From contig NC_088305.1 in NCBI RefSeq assembly GCF_032854445.1, positions 20,137,717 to 20,201,716 on the forward strand: a stretch of DNA of 64,000 bases, given 5' to 3'. The notes under the pieces are model-generated. The model saw only the letters and a list, made by a program, of their open reading frames with translations, had not been told where the DNA came from and did no database searches. Of the stretch, positions 20,635 through 31,546 are shown piece by piece. Position 1 is the first letter of the stretch; each line of letters begins with the position of its first letter. This DNA is from Liolophura sinensis (Eukaryota > Mollusca > Polyplacophora > Chitonida > Chitonidae). The position numbers were made by a program, and so were the translations under genes.

Positions 20635-23098
20635 AAGAACTTTTCAAGAAGCATATACGGCAGGAATATGCCTCTATCTGCTGCAGAAAAAACAGCGTCG
20701 ATATAGACAACGTCGAGAAGCCCTGACGATAATGGAAACGGCAGGTATGTGTAGCTGATTAAGTTGTATTGTCTTCCTGTGAGATAGGCCCAACGTGTGT
20801 ATTACAAAAGCTGACAAATGGCAGATATGGCAATCCAAAATGAATTCTTGATTTTGTTACTGCTAGAGTTTTAGTATATATGTGCGCACAAAAGCTAAAG
20901 TATTATTTCTCATGGTTGTGTTTCAGAAGAGAAAGTGGACTTAGAAGGCGAAGGGCTCGGGCTAAACGCTCTGACATGAAAGACTTGACAGAAGCATTAC
21001 AGCAGGAGAAGAGGCGTGCAGAGCGCTACAGAAAGCGATACAACCGTCTTCTCAATCGCACATCAGACAGCCCTAGAAGTAAAAACTCATCAGTTACTAA
21101 GGAACTTTCATGTTGGGAAATCTGTCAGACAAACATTAAATTTCCACTTTGCCCTAGTCAGCGACCTGAAAGCCAAATACAAGGCGTCGCATCATGAGAG
21201 GAGGAAACAAATGGTGGCACGACTTTTGACTGGGAAAATAGTCAAACAGTATCGATTCCAGAAATTTGCGGAAGAAACTTTTGGCTTTTCCCAAAGAAGA
21301 TGGAAACATCTAGTCACTGGCTCCACGTGTAATGCAGACCCTTTTGATTTTAAGAAACGGAAGATGGCAGCGTGGGCCTCAAAGTTGGCATCACGTGTTC
21401 GATCCTTTTACATCCGGGATGATGTATCACGTATAACTGCTGGGAAAAAGGAGACAAAAATCCGAAATAAGCAGAAAATGCAGAAACCCTTTCTATGCGA
21501 CAGCTTGAAGGTGCTTCACATGAAATTTCTTTGAGAGAGCCCAAACATGAAGATATCATATTCTCTCTTCTGTCGGTTACGACCGTTTTGGGTAATTATA
21601 CCGTCCTCAAAGGACAGAGAAACCTGTCTGTGTAAAACACATGAAAACTTGAACCTACTTGTCCAAAAATTGCGTGACTTAAAACTTTTACAAACATCCG
21701 ACTTATGTCAAATGGCAGACAACATGGCTTGAGACAGAAATCAAAGGGCGTGCATGTACGGCGAGTGTGCATCATGCGTCTCGGTTCAAGTTCCAGTGGA
21801 AGAAAACTATGATGAGTTACAACAGGTAGAATACTGGCAATGGGTTTCCAAAAAGACAGAGAGAGTGCTGAAGTCCTCGGAAGTGAAGGAACAGAGGGTG
21901 ACGTCAAAGGATAAAATTTCAGAAAGACTGGTGGATGTGGTTAATTTGTTCCAGAAACAGATGAAGCAATTTCAGCGCCATTTATTTAACATACGTCACC
22001 AGTTTGCCTCTCTACGACAGTTGAAGGAAAACCTTAAGGATAATGAATGCATAATCCAGCTTGATTTCGCTGAAAATTATCTTTGTCAATATGCCACAGA
22101 AATACAGTCAGCACACTTTGGAGCCTCACACCAGCAAGTTACCTTACATGACGTGGTGCTTCAGGTAGGAAACATTCCAGAGGCAATAGCTATGTGCACT
22201 ATGTCCCCATCGCTGCAGCATGACCCACCTGCAATCTGGACATACCTAGAGCCTGTTTTTCAGTACATTAAAACCAAGTTCCCAAAGGTAGACACGTTGC
22301 ACTTCTACAGCGATGGCCCGTCCACCCAGTACAGACAAAAGAAAAACTTTTTCCTTTTCTGTACCAAAATATACCAGCAGGGTTTCTCATCAGCAACGTG
22401 GAATTTCTTTGAAGCTGGGCACGGTAAGGGCGCCCCTGATGGAGTAGGTGGGTCCATCAAAAGAGCAGCAGATCGCCTTGTTAATGCGGGCATAGATATC
22501 CCTGATGCTAAAAAAATGTTTGGGTGAACTAACGAAGTCAGAAACCAAAGTGAAAATGTTTTTCACTGACAGTTCTTCTGTTACCAATGCTACAAAGATG
22601 CTTCCCGAGAACATAGTAACCGTTCCTGGTACAATGGGCATTCATCAGATATGTACAACAAAGATGGGGTCAATGTATTACAGACAGATAAGTTGCTTCT
22701 GTAGCCATCCAGACACCTTACGGTGTTCTTGTTATGATGCCAAAGAGTTTGTGTTTCCGACATCTGAAATGACTACCCCTCAACAACCGACTCATGAGCC
22801 TTCACACACCGGCCTGACTCCTCTCGACATCACCGACCCTGACGTTATCGGAAAATGGTGTGTGGTAAAGTATATGTATGATGGGAAATATTACCCGGGT
22901 ATTGTGACAGGTGTGGATGAGAAGGATGTGGAAGTGAAGAGCATGTCGGCAGTTGGGGAAAACAGATTTTTCTGGTCAAGGTTTGACGATGTCGTCTGGT
23001 ATCGCCACGAGGACGTAATCTGCACCATTCCCGAACCGTGTAAAATTGGCACACGTCACCTGCAGATTGATAAAGAAATCTGGTCAAAGATAAATTGA
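20635..23098 (+). pseudogene. HGKG-family DDE-like transposase gene, disrupted
   Basis: Exon A (20,635-20,744) has the start MPLSAAEK then a basic QRRYRQRREA stretch. Exon B runs from 20,927 to the stop at 23,096-23,098. Recognisable in order: a basic coiled segment (about 20,960-21,050), FHFALVSDLKAKY, GFSQRRWKHL, FCRLRPFWV, YWQWV, then DFAENY (22,063), YSDGPSTQY (22,309), HGKGAPDGVGGSIKR (22,420), a Cys cluster CFCSHP..CSC (about 22,700) and an SH3/Tudor-like tail with VIGKWCVVKY and YYPGIVTG. The Asp residues of DFAENY and SDG plus an acidic residue near HGKG are plausible catalytic residues (inference). Breaks: extra A in A-runs near 20,690 and 21,080, an extra base near 22,520, in-frame TGA at about 21,532 and 21,730, and a phase mismatch between exons A and B. 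Confidence 0.8.
22840..23098 (+). other. C-terminal SH3/Tudor-like domain of the transposase-like protein
   Basis: Pattern GKWCVVKYMYDGKYYPGIVT, then a second strand block with VEVKSM and a W/R-rich turn (FFWSRFDDVVWYRHEDVI). The spacing fits a five-strand SH3-like barrel. Assignment by pattern only. Confidence 0.5.
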
Positions 23099-23175
23099 TC
23101 AATGATTTATTAATAAGTTTATCTGAATTCTTTCTGAATGTGTTAGTAAAGTTGCACAAGTCGTCTTTGGCCAGA

Positions 23176-23181
23176 AATAAA
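23176..23181 (+). terminator. Polyadenylation signal AATAAA of the transposon gene
   Basis: AATAAA lies 78 nt after the stop codon and before the inserted SINE at 23,256. Confidence 0.6.
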
Positions 23182-23255
23182 GTATGTGTAACCTACAGAT
23201 TAAATGAAGACTCTCTTTTATTCTCTTCAATTGAGTGAAACCTCAATGCAGAATT

Positions 23256-23613
23256 ACCAACCCCGATAGCTCAGTTGGTAAGGGCGCTCGCTTCAGGTCC
23301 GGGAGATCCAGGATCAAACCTCTGTCAGGTCACACCTAAGACTTTAAAAGAGGTAGTTGCAGCTTCCTTGCCAAACGCCCGGCATTTAGGGGATAGTGAA
23401 ACGACTGGTTGGCCTTACCAGTATAATGGTTCGGAGAGGGTTTGTTGGGTGCCTTTGGCAAGTCATCTCTGTGACACAGCACCTTATAAAAGAGCGGTGG
23501 AAATCCGCCCTGCAACAAGGAGGTACATAACATGTGCACACACCCTAATGACTCCTCGTCGTCATGTGACTGAAATATTGTTGGTACGACGTTAACCCTA
23601 AGCATTCATTCAT
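23256..23613 (+). mobile_element. SINE-B inserted inside the DNA transposon
   Basis: tRNA-like head GATAGCTCAGTTGGTAAGGG with GGATCAAACC, full body, and tail AAGCATTCATTCAT. Flanked by the duplication TCAATGCAGAATT at 23,243-23,255 and 23,614-23,626, so it landed after the transposon. Confidence 0.88.
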
Positions 23614-24009
23614 TCAATGCAGAATTCTATTTTTATATCGTTTCGATGTTAACCGGTGTTATAATGTTTGGAAGACTCCCACCATGAACAAGATCGCAGT
23701 TTCAGTGTCCAAAGTTCCTCTGCTTGAAATATTTTTTTGGGCCTGAATCGCAATATACATGTATGTGTTGGCGCTGCTCTGCATGTGGCTGTATGTGGAG
23801 TTGTACTTTAACAAGGTCCATTGCACGTCACGTGTGGTTCATAACTCCACTTCCCAGATACACTGGTCGCTATCATGTGAGACTCCGTGAAAAATTCTTG
23901 TTGTGGTGTAAAACAACAACCAATCAGATCAATAACCTGTTGTATGTTGAAATCTGTTGGGTAAGAAAAACAGATTTTGGTCTCCACACACAGGTACTGT
24001 GTTACTTTT

Positions 24010-24400
24010 GTCAACAACGTTACCGGTGTCAACTATGTTACCAGAGCTGTCCACTACGTTACCACACATAAAACGCTTATTCAATACTAATGCATAAGCG
24101 CACATTGAACGCTCTGGTGTCATTTACAGCGGCTCCGTACACTTCTTTGTTTGTATAAACGTCTTTGTCAGAATTGACATTGTATGCCTTCTGAGTGCAT
24201 TGACTGGGTGCATATATTGTGTTTGGGGTCCTGAATTGGGTATAAATAGTCAAAATATCAAAACCATCCAAAATCCCGGTTACATTATCATATGTTATCG
24301 TGCTAAGGACACTTAATTATTAACATCATAGGGTATGTAAATATGCACTATCGACGTTTGGCATTCACTCACGTAGAAGTTTGTCGGTAACGTTGTTGAC
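24010..24400. repeat. Right subterminal repeat cluster (GTCAACWAYGTTACC)
   Basis: Copies at 24,010, 24,028 and 24,049 (GTCCACTACGTTACC), plus a reverse copy at 24,386. Same motif as in the left cluster. Confidence 0.8.
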
Positions 24401-24559
24401 CGAGTTTTGATCTCAAGCGGAAGGAAAGTTTGTAAAAAATCACTAGATATGGAGTTTGATGTTGCACATTGTGGCATATGAATGAGTAAATATATACAAA
24501 TCAGGGAAATGAAGTTCAATCAGTTCCTTCAGCTAAAAATTATGAACTATTGGCCAGAC

Positions 24560-24590
24560 TAAAATATACCCTTACGGTAGAATGACCCCC
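24560..24590 (-). repeat. Right terminal inverted repeat of the DNA transposon
   Basis: TAAAATATACCC...GGTAGAATGACCCCC, the inverted partner of the left end with four mismatches, all in the 7-bp middle. Confidence 0.88.
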
Positions 24591-24661
24591 GTATCAGTAT
24601 AATGGCTCGGGCGGGGCGGCTTACTTGCCTTCGGTAAACCCCAAGCACTTAGGCCTACTCA
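24591..24661 (+). mobile_element. SINE-B, right half, split by the DNA transposon
   Basis: Starts GTATCAGTATAATGGCTCGG; an internal deletion joins CCTTCGGTAA to ACCCCAAGCACTT. Followed by the second copy of TTCACCATCGAT. Confidence 0.85.
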
Positions 24662-24796
24662 TTCACCATCGATAGGAATGTACGTGTATTGTGATACTCC
24701 ATTTGAGACAGATTACTTGTGTTTTCTGACATCACTTCCTGCCTCATCACCGTACACATGGAGGGCATATGTATATGCATGTATGTGCGCGCGCAC

Positions 24797-24797
<1 letters not shown>

Positions 24798-24874
<77 letters not shown>
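24798..24874. repeat. (TA)n microsatellite
   Basis: About 38 TA units, preceded by GCGCGCACG and followed by ACACATCATGG. Confidence 0.97.
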
Positions 24875-24880
<6 letters not shown>

Positions 24881-25134
24881 CATGGAGAGGTACTTCATCA
24901 TAGCTTCCACACTATGCAAAACTGCACAACAATTCAAGGGTTATGCGGGAATTGAAACAAGACAGCCCAGTTCGCTACATCATGAACTTGATACTTGAAA
25001 GTATCATGTTTATTGTAAATGCTGCAAATATTGTGATATTACCAGACAAGGTAACCCTTTTCTCAAAAGTGATATGTTCAAGCTTCTCACATTTGCTGTT
25101 GTACCTGGAAATGTGTACAGTAACACTGTAGACT

Positions 25135-26819
25135 GTGACAAATTGGGGTGCGAAGCTTTGGAGAAGTTTTAAGATCGTACATGGATCAGTGTACTTTTGG
25201 GATGCCCAAAAGAAGAATAACTCATCTTACCTCAAGGACGCTGGAGTTACAACACAGATTGAATTAAATAATCCGTTGGTATCAGTTAAACAGGAGAGAA
25301 GACTTCTTTCTCACTTACTTGTTGTAGCTTAGAGCAGAATAAACTCTGATGTCACAGACGCTATTGGAGATTTTGAATTTAGTGTAGCTCCACCTTCCAA
25401 CTTTCACCCAGATGGATCAATAATAATGCTATCTGACAAATCGAAGGTAGTATCTTCCATTCTGAATGTACCTCTACCAAGAAACAGGACATTATCTGAA
25501 CCAGCAAGTGATGTTCCCTCAGTTGTAATCATTGATGCTATGTGTATAGTGAACATGGTGCCCAAAAAAACCCTGAAATGTCAAATGCAATGTATTTTAC
25601 CTTGAAGTATGTAGACATTGTAGCTGGAATGAGTGACACTTATGATAAGTCAGGATTGTTTTTGATCAATATATCTCTGGCTCTCTCAAGGAAACAACTC
25701 GAGATGAGCGAATAGTTAAAATAACACCAGTCTATTACCAAGTGAATGATGATACTGAAATCACGAACATGAAGGTCTTTCTTTCTCAGACCTGACGAAG
25801 TACCAGCACCTGTTTGATAAGCTCATCAGTCACTTCCTGGGCAAAGCCAAAAGGGCGCTGGTTATGAATCACACAATAAACGAAGTCAACTGTCCCCTGA
25901 TGGACATTAATTGTTAGTATGCCGGAGAGGGCAGCCGGTCACCACAACCAGGAAGAGGTGCCCAGCTTGTACTTCTGGATGCATTTGATGTGACTGATAA
26001 GAACCCGCAGTCTATCCCTGATATATTCTCAGTAGACACAGATGTGTTCGTTCTTCTCTTAGGACACTTCCCTATGCTTCCAAATTCAACTACACGTCTA
26101 AGACAGAAGGGTGATATAATATCCATTAAAGAAAGCTACAGGAGAATTGGATACAAGAGAGCAGAAGCACTGATTGGAAGCACTATGCTTTCAAGGATGC
26201 TTTCAACATATAACACTGGATCATTTGCTGGCAAAGGTGTATTGAGCCATTTCAAGGCATTAATGCCAAGTGATGATGACATTCTTGATGTATTTGCAAA
26301 ATTTGGACAAACAAAGGAGTTGTTACATATTAGATGAAAGGGAGAGGTATCTGTGTGTACTGTAGAAAACTGGGCACCTGGATGAAACTGTTAAAGGTGG
26401 GTATTGTTTGTGCAGAGAGGAAAAGAAGGACAACAGCTTCCTAAAACCCGGGGAACATTAGTTCGCATAGTTCAAGGGCTTACTATATGGCTCTAGTCTG
26501 GAAGTTGTTAAAAACACCTTGTCCACAACTTGCATCACCTGCAAACTACTCCTGGGAGTCCATAGATGGCCGACTCAAACCAGTCTTCTGTCTCAAAGCT
26601 CCAGCTCCGGAAGCCTGGCTAAAGCTGAAAAAATGCAGTTGCAAAACTAGTTGTATGAGAAAATCACATGGAAGCAAGAAGAATGAGCTGATATGCGCAG
26701 ACTTGTGTGAGTGTGGAGATACATGCCAGAACATTGTGCACGATAAACCTGTCAAAACAGACGACGCAGACTTATCTAATTATGTGACCCTATTCTGTAT
26801 TCTAGCTTTAAGGAACTGA
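25135..26819 (+). pseudogene. Decayed repeat-associated protein with DTDVFVLLL motif and Cys-rich tail
   Basis: Several frames of one former protein remain. 25,990-26,337 encodes SVDTDVFVLLL, a block ending YNTGSFAGKGVLSHF, and an acidic PSDDDIL. Earlier fragments read IIDAMCIVNMVPK (about 25,530) and KYVDIVAGMSDTYD (about 25,600). 26,487-26,819 encodes ALVWKLL, KPVFCLKAPAPEAW and a Cys cluster (CSCKTSC, CADLCECGDTC). This architecture recalls a large invertebrate family of uncharacterised repeat proteins; the DTDV block resembles a PIN/NYN nuclease motif (inference). Stops and frameshifts throughout show it is dead. A possible AATAAA lies near 27,065. Confidence 0.6.
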
Positions 26820-27587
26820 CATATTATTGTTATTTGATGCTATGAAATAGTTTTACCAAATAAGTAACTTTGGATGATAACATGTTACACTGTGAATCAA
26901 TTCGGTAAGAAGTCTTTAGAGTTTTTCGATTAGAAATTTGCATCTTCTGATTCAACATCATTTGGCGATGTCATATTTCAGTAGCTATGGTTTGTTAAAT
27001 TGTTTCAGAATGTATGTTTTGTGTTTGTGCCTGCATGTTTCACTTCCAGAGAAAGAAATGAAAAAATAAAGTTGATTTAAATTCATTTAGTTTGAGTTAT
27101 TTTCAATATTTATCATGTCATATTTGTGACTTTTTATTATCAGAATTTTCAAAAAGTTGACAAAGTATGAAAAATACCTTAGAAAAGTTGACAACAAGTC
27201 TTATTTTGTTCAACGGGATGTGAAAAATGGGAAAAAAGTGAGAAACCAGAGTTGGCGAGATGAATGCAATAGATTACAAGCTGCCTGACAATCACGTGTT
27301 TCTTTCTGCAGAATTTTAGGTAAAGATGTGACATCATAGACCCTTCACGTGACCAGTCGTTGATTAGTCAAAATATCTTCGCGGAGATTGGGATAATTTT
27401 GAAGTTCGTTCTGCAGAAATGATTGGTCAGAATTCCTGCACTCGGATTTACGCTACTCTCATTGCGGAAGTAGGCGACATGCTTTTCGGTTTCTAATATC
27501 TATATATTTACAAGCTCTATTTTAAGGGTATTCATAACTAACATTAGATCTGTGCAGTTCTGCGCATTACTCTAATTTTGCCCCTAT
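26820..27587. other. No gene seen
   Basis: AT-rich sequence following the decayed repeat protein. Contains AATAAA near 27,065 and no supported coding exon. Confidence 0.5.
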
Positions 27588-27737
27588 TTTTATTTATTTA
27601 TTTATTTGATTGGTGTTTTACGCCGTACTCAAGAATATTTCACTTATACGACGGCGGCCAGCATCATGGTGGGAGGAAACCGGGCAGAACCCGAGGGAAA
27701 CCCACGATCATCCGCAGGTTGCTGTCAGACCTTTTAG
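27588..27737 (-). mobile_element. SINE-A, 5'-truncated
   Basis: TTTA-repeat tail, TTTGATTGGTGTTTTACGCC, up to GGTTGCTGTCAGACC, then unrelated sequence. Confidence 0.8.
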
Positions 27738-27994
27738 GGTGCCCCTATTTTTCACAGCACATACCGATAACTAGCCTAATCTATTAGGCTACAACCAACC
27801 CATCAAAATAACCCTCAAAATACTTAGATTATAAAGAACATGTTAACTGCTACCCTAAGACACAGAACAATGGCTCTAGGGCACACTATCCACGTTCATA
27901 GCGATGTCAAATCAGTTTTCAAAATTGATCGTTTATGCCAGTTATATACTTGTCGTGGCTTTTCAGAAATGTAATCTGTGGAACACTTCGTGGG

Positions 27995-28247
27995 CGAATG
28001 CTTAGCGAGTTAGCGCAGCACAATGAGTCAGGAGCCTCTGACCAATGTGAATTCAAGTCTGGCTTCGTCTGCGGTCGTATACGTGGGCAGATCTGACAGT
28101 AACCTGCGAACGGTCGTGGGCTTCCCCCGGGCTTTTCCTTGTTCTTTCCCATCATAATCATTTCCGCCGCCATATAAATGAAATATTGTAAATTGAGTAA
28201 GTCGTAAAACAACGATCAAATAAATAAATAGATAATAAATAAATAAA
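27995..28247 (+). mobile_element. SINE-A, forward, diverged
   Basis: Head AGCGAGTTAGCGCAGCACAA, B box GAATTCAAGTCTGGC, body GGTCGTGGGCTTCCCCCGGG, tail of AAATA repeats. Confidence 0.78.
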
Positions 28248-28402
28248 AATACTGCCCTAGGTGGACACATAAGGATTGGTGTATATGACAATTTGATACT
28301 TTGTTTATGAGAATAGAAGAAAAGGTTTACCAGTTTTAGACCATGCCATTTTCTTAAGAAATAGTCTGTCCAGTCTTTACATACATATACATATATAATC
28401 AT

Positions 28403-28616
28403 ATTTATTTATTTAATCAGTGTTTCACGCTGCACGCAAGAATATTTCTCTTATACGACGGCAGCCAACATTATGGTGAGCGGAAAACCGGGCAGAGTCC
28501 CCGGGAAACCCACGGCCATCCATAGGTTGCTAGAGGACCTTTCCACGTATGGGTTGGACTTTGAACTCACAGCGACTGCATTGGTGAGAGGCTCCCGAGT
28601 TATTGCGCCGCGCTGG
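28403..28616 (-). mobile_element. SINE-A, reverse, diverged
   Basis: Tail ATTTATTTATTTAATCAGTG, GGAAACCCACGGCCATCC, ending GGCTCCCGAGTTATTGCGCC. Confidence 0.75.
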
Positions 28617-28779
28617 AGGACGTTCATTTTATAACTGTTGCTTATATATATAATTATTTTATATGGATTGTTGTCTCACATTGTTGTACTATGTTTAGTA
28701 TAAACAAAGATATCTGATATGAGGAGGCCCTTAATGTGAAACATCTTCACATGTCCTAATGACCTTCACAGTTGATTGG

Positions 28780-29160
28780 GTAACTGATTGTTGCTTATCA
28801 CCTTATACTCAGCATACACAAGAATTTTTCACATTAGACGTTGGTGGTAAGCTTAATGGACGGAGGAAACCGAATAGTCCAGTGCTATTAAACCACCGAC
28901 CTTTGGCAAGTTAATGACAAACTTTTCCACGAGAGACGTAGGCATATAGGCTTGCACGTCATAATGGTGGAATAATTTTGCATGCAGCGGAAGACAGACC
29001 GCTAGCGAAAATGACTCTAAAAACATCGTCTACAGCTCACTGTCACCAAGGCACAGCCCAAGAGAGAGAACAGAAGAGTCTACAAATTCCCTGTCCAAGG
29101 CCGGGTTTGAACCAGCACATCGAGAGACTGGGGGGGCTATGGAGTCGCGATATACATCCA
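28780..29160. repeat. SINE-like element of another type
   Basis: TATACTCAGCATACACAAG, AAACCACCGACCTTTGGCAA, and a B-box-like GGCCGGGTTTGAACCAGC near 29,100. Boundaries uncertain. Confidence 0.4.
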
Positions 29161-29565
29161 GTTGTCAGCTGGGAACATCTAGTCAGTTACTGATCTTAAC
29201 GGAAATTATATCAGTCTTGTAAGGATTTCCCACACCTGTGTTAATCATTTCGATAAGTGGATTATGCACTGTATGCTAGGTAACTTTTGATATTTGTAAG
29301 GACCATGTATAGGTATACAAGTTTTGGTATTAGGTTCAATATCGCTTATCATATCAAGATTGAAATAACCCTCTTTGTGAGGGGAGTTGATTGAGTTATT
29401 CTTGGTATGTAGGGCGACCCCTGTAAGGCGAATCATCTAGACCCTCTGTAACATGTATTTCGTTCGCCGCCTGGGCAAATTACTCCACAAATTATCAATA
29501 TATCGTCTTATAAATGAGAAATATACGGCTGTGAAGATACATATCGCTATTTAGAAATGCCCTTA

Positions 29566-29955
29566 CACAAGACTTCTCGGAACAGGAATATAGGTTCATT
29601 GCAACAGGAATATAAGTCTGTTGCAACAAGAATATGGCGCTGTCGCAACAAGTATATAGGCCTATCGCAACAGGAACATTGATGTATCGAAAAAGGAATT
29701 GGTCTATTATAACAGGAATATTGGTCTATCCCAACAGGAATATAGGGCTGTCGCAACAGGAATATAGGTCTCTTGCAACAGGAATATAGGTCTCTTGCAA
29801 CAGGAATATAGGTATATCGCAGCAAGAATACAGGGCTGACGCAACAAGAATATAGGTCTATTGAAAAAGGAATATAGGTCTACCGCAACAGGAATATAGA
29901 TCTATCGCAACAGAAAAAGAGGACTATCGTAACAGGAATATAGATTTATAGCAAG
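29566..29955. repeat. 20-22 bp minisatellite
   Basis: About 18 units based on GCAACAGGAATATAGGTCTA with variants. Open frames across it are repeat artefacts. Confidence 0.92.
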
Positions 29956-31538
29956 CAGCTATGGAGGTGTGTGGCAGTGAGACACAGTTTTACTGCCTCT
30001 GCTTGCATATCTGTGCACTGTTGATAGACTGTGTCGTCAAATTTTATGTTGATATTACTGACGACTAATTTAACTAAGTCGTTAATATATGGAACGTTCC
30101 GTGAATGGTTATATTCAATTTGTTATTTACTTGAAATAACGAAAGTCCATGTGACAATATTTTTAATGCTTTCGCTCATCTTCGTTCACGGCTAGTATAG
30201 GACTGTCTGTTTCGACGGTTAGATTCAGAATAAATTACTGTTACAGTTCAAATCTAAGTTCAGAAATAAGACTAATCTGATATTAAGATGGCTTTATGAT
30301 GCTAGATCCGAGAAACCTTCTTCAGTAGGACCGTATTTTACAAAGTTTTCTTGAAAAGAGGCTTAACTCAAACGGCACAAACAACCAGATTTTTAACCTG
30401 GAATGCTCAAAAGGTAATCATTGAACACTGTGATGCCGTGAAACGTGACCCTGCAATGCAAATCATGACGAAGGTCACACTGCATCGATATTAATTTTGT
30501 CTTTTAACACAGCATCTGCTTTATTGACACAGAGCTCGACAAAATTTCAAGTGTTGAGAAGGCTAGAAGACATTTTTCTGTTTACCATTACTTAGCAGCT
30601 TAGTAGCTTCAGCTTTTAGTCATAGTCAATGACCTGGTTCGAATAAACATCACTACATCTAGCTGTAGTTCCTGTTGACAGCTGCTAAAATTACGGTATG
30701 GATCCGACTTGGAGGTTGTTTACTACTGCGGGCATTAACTTTCCAACTGACTGACACACTTAACAATGCGGCGATTATTTGATAAGTTACCAAAAGTCGT
30801 TTTAATAAACTCAACAAGATAAGGCGTAGACTTAAAGGGCAGCTGATTTACCGCAGCTAGATACATGTAATACAAACTTATAACGACGAGAAATAACCAA
30901 AATGTCATGTCAAAATGAACTTAACATATAAACTTTAAAATACGCTATATCAGTTAATGCCACCTAATATACAAATGCACGACCCCAATGAAATCTGACG
31001 CCCTTTAGACAGATCTCTACCTTTGGCCAGTGATATACATGTACGCCATGTGACCTCATTCATCAAAGATGCCATGTGTTCAACAGTCATCAACCTTATC
31101 CTCGATTATGTTATTAGTTACGTAATCGTTATTGTCGTCATCATTTTCCATTGGTTAGTATCTCATTTTGAGACGAGAAGTACAAATGTACTTAAGCCAA
31201 ATATAAACAAGTTGAACTTTAAATTTGATATTTGCAAAGCGCTTATTTTTGAGACGAAAAGTACAAATGTACTCAAACCAAATGTAAACATCTTGAACTT
31301 TAATTTGATATTTGCAAAATGCTCCAGAATGTCAGTAGTCCACTACATTCAAACAACCAGACAACACTGGTTGTAAATTCACTAGCATGGTGCGGCTTAT
31401 GGGAGTGCCACCATGGTGGATGGAAGATGACCCTAACACTTGTTGTCTATGCCGAGCGTTTGTTAACAAACAACCGGATATTTGATATTGCGAAATAGTG
31501 AAATAGTGATAGCTGGGGCGCGTGTCACCAAGGATACG
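29956..31538. other. No gene seen; upstream region of the peptide gene
   Basis: AT-rich sequence with no supported exon. Contains an 87-bp direct duplication at 31,163-31,325. Confidence 0.5.
31163..31325. repeat. Direct duplication, two ~85-bp copies
   Basis: Both copies carry TTTTGAGACGA, GTACAAATGTACT and TTTGATATTTGCAAA. Confidence 0.85.
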
Positions 31539-31546
31539 TATATAAA
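31539..31546 (+). promoter_or_regulatory. TATA box of the cysteine-rich peptide gene
   Basis: TATATAAA lies about 30 bp before the presumed start of a non-coding exon ending CAACG|GTAAGC at 31,618. Confidence 0.7.

Larger units (their letters stand above)
19742..24590 (+). mobile_element. 4.85-kb DNA transposon with TIRs and an HGKG-family transposase-like gene
   Basis: Inverted ends: both start GGGGGTCATTCTACC and keep TATATTTTA at positions 23-31, about 27 of 31 matching. The insertion interrupts a SINE-B at a point where intact copies read GACCCGTATCAG. This gives either no duplication (five G in the end) or a 2-bp CG duplication (four G). Around ten GTCAACWAYGTTACC-type repeats lie inside both ends. 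The interior holds a plus-strand gene (20,635-23,098) with a polyadenylation signal at 23,176, and a younger SINE. I cannot assign it to a named superfamily from sequence alone. Confidence 0.88.

Noticed and set aside
24678-24998. Frames with long Tyr-Ile runs
   Set aside because: Translation of the (TA)n microsatellite.
29547-29825. 92-codon minus-strand frame with Cys-rich repeats
   Set aside because: Follows the 20-22 bp minisatellite; the cysteines come from the repeat unit, not from a peptide gene.
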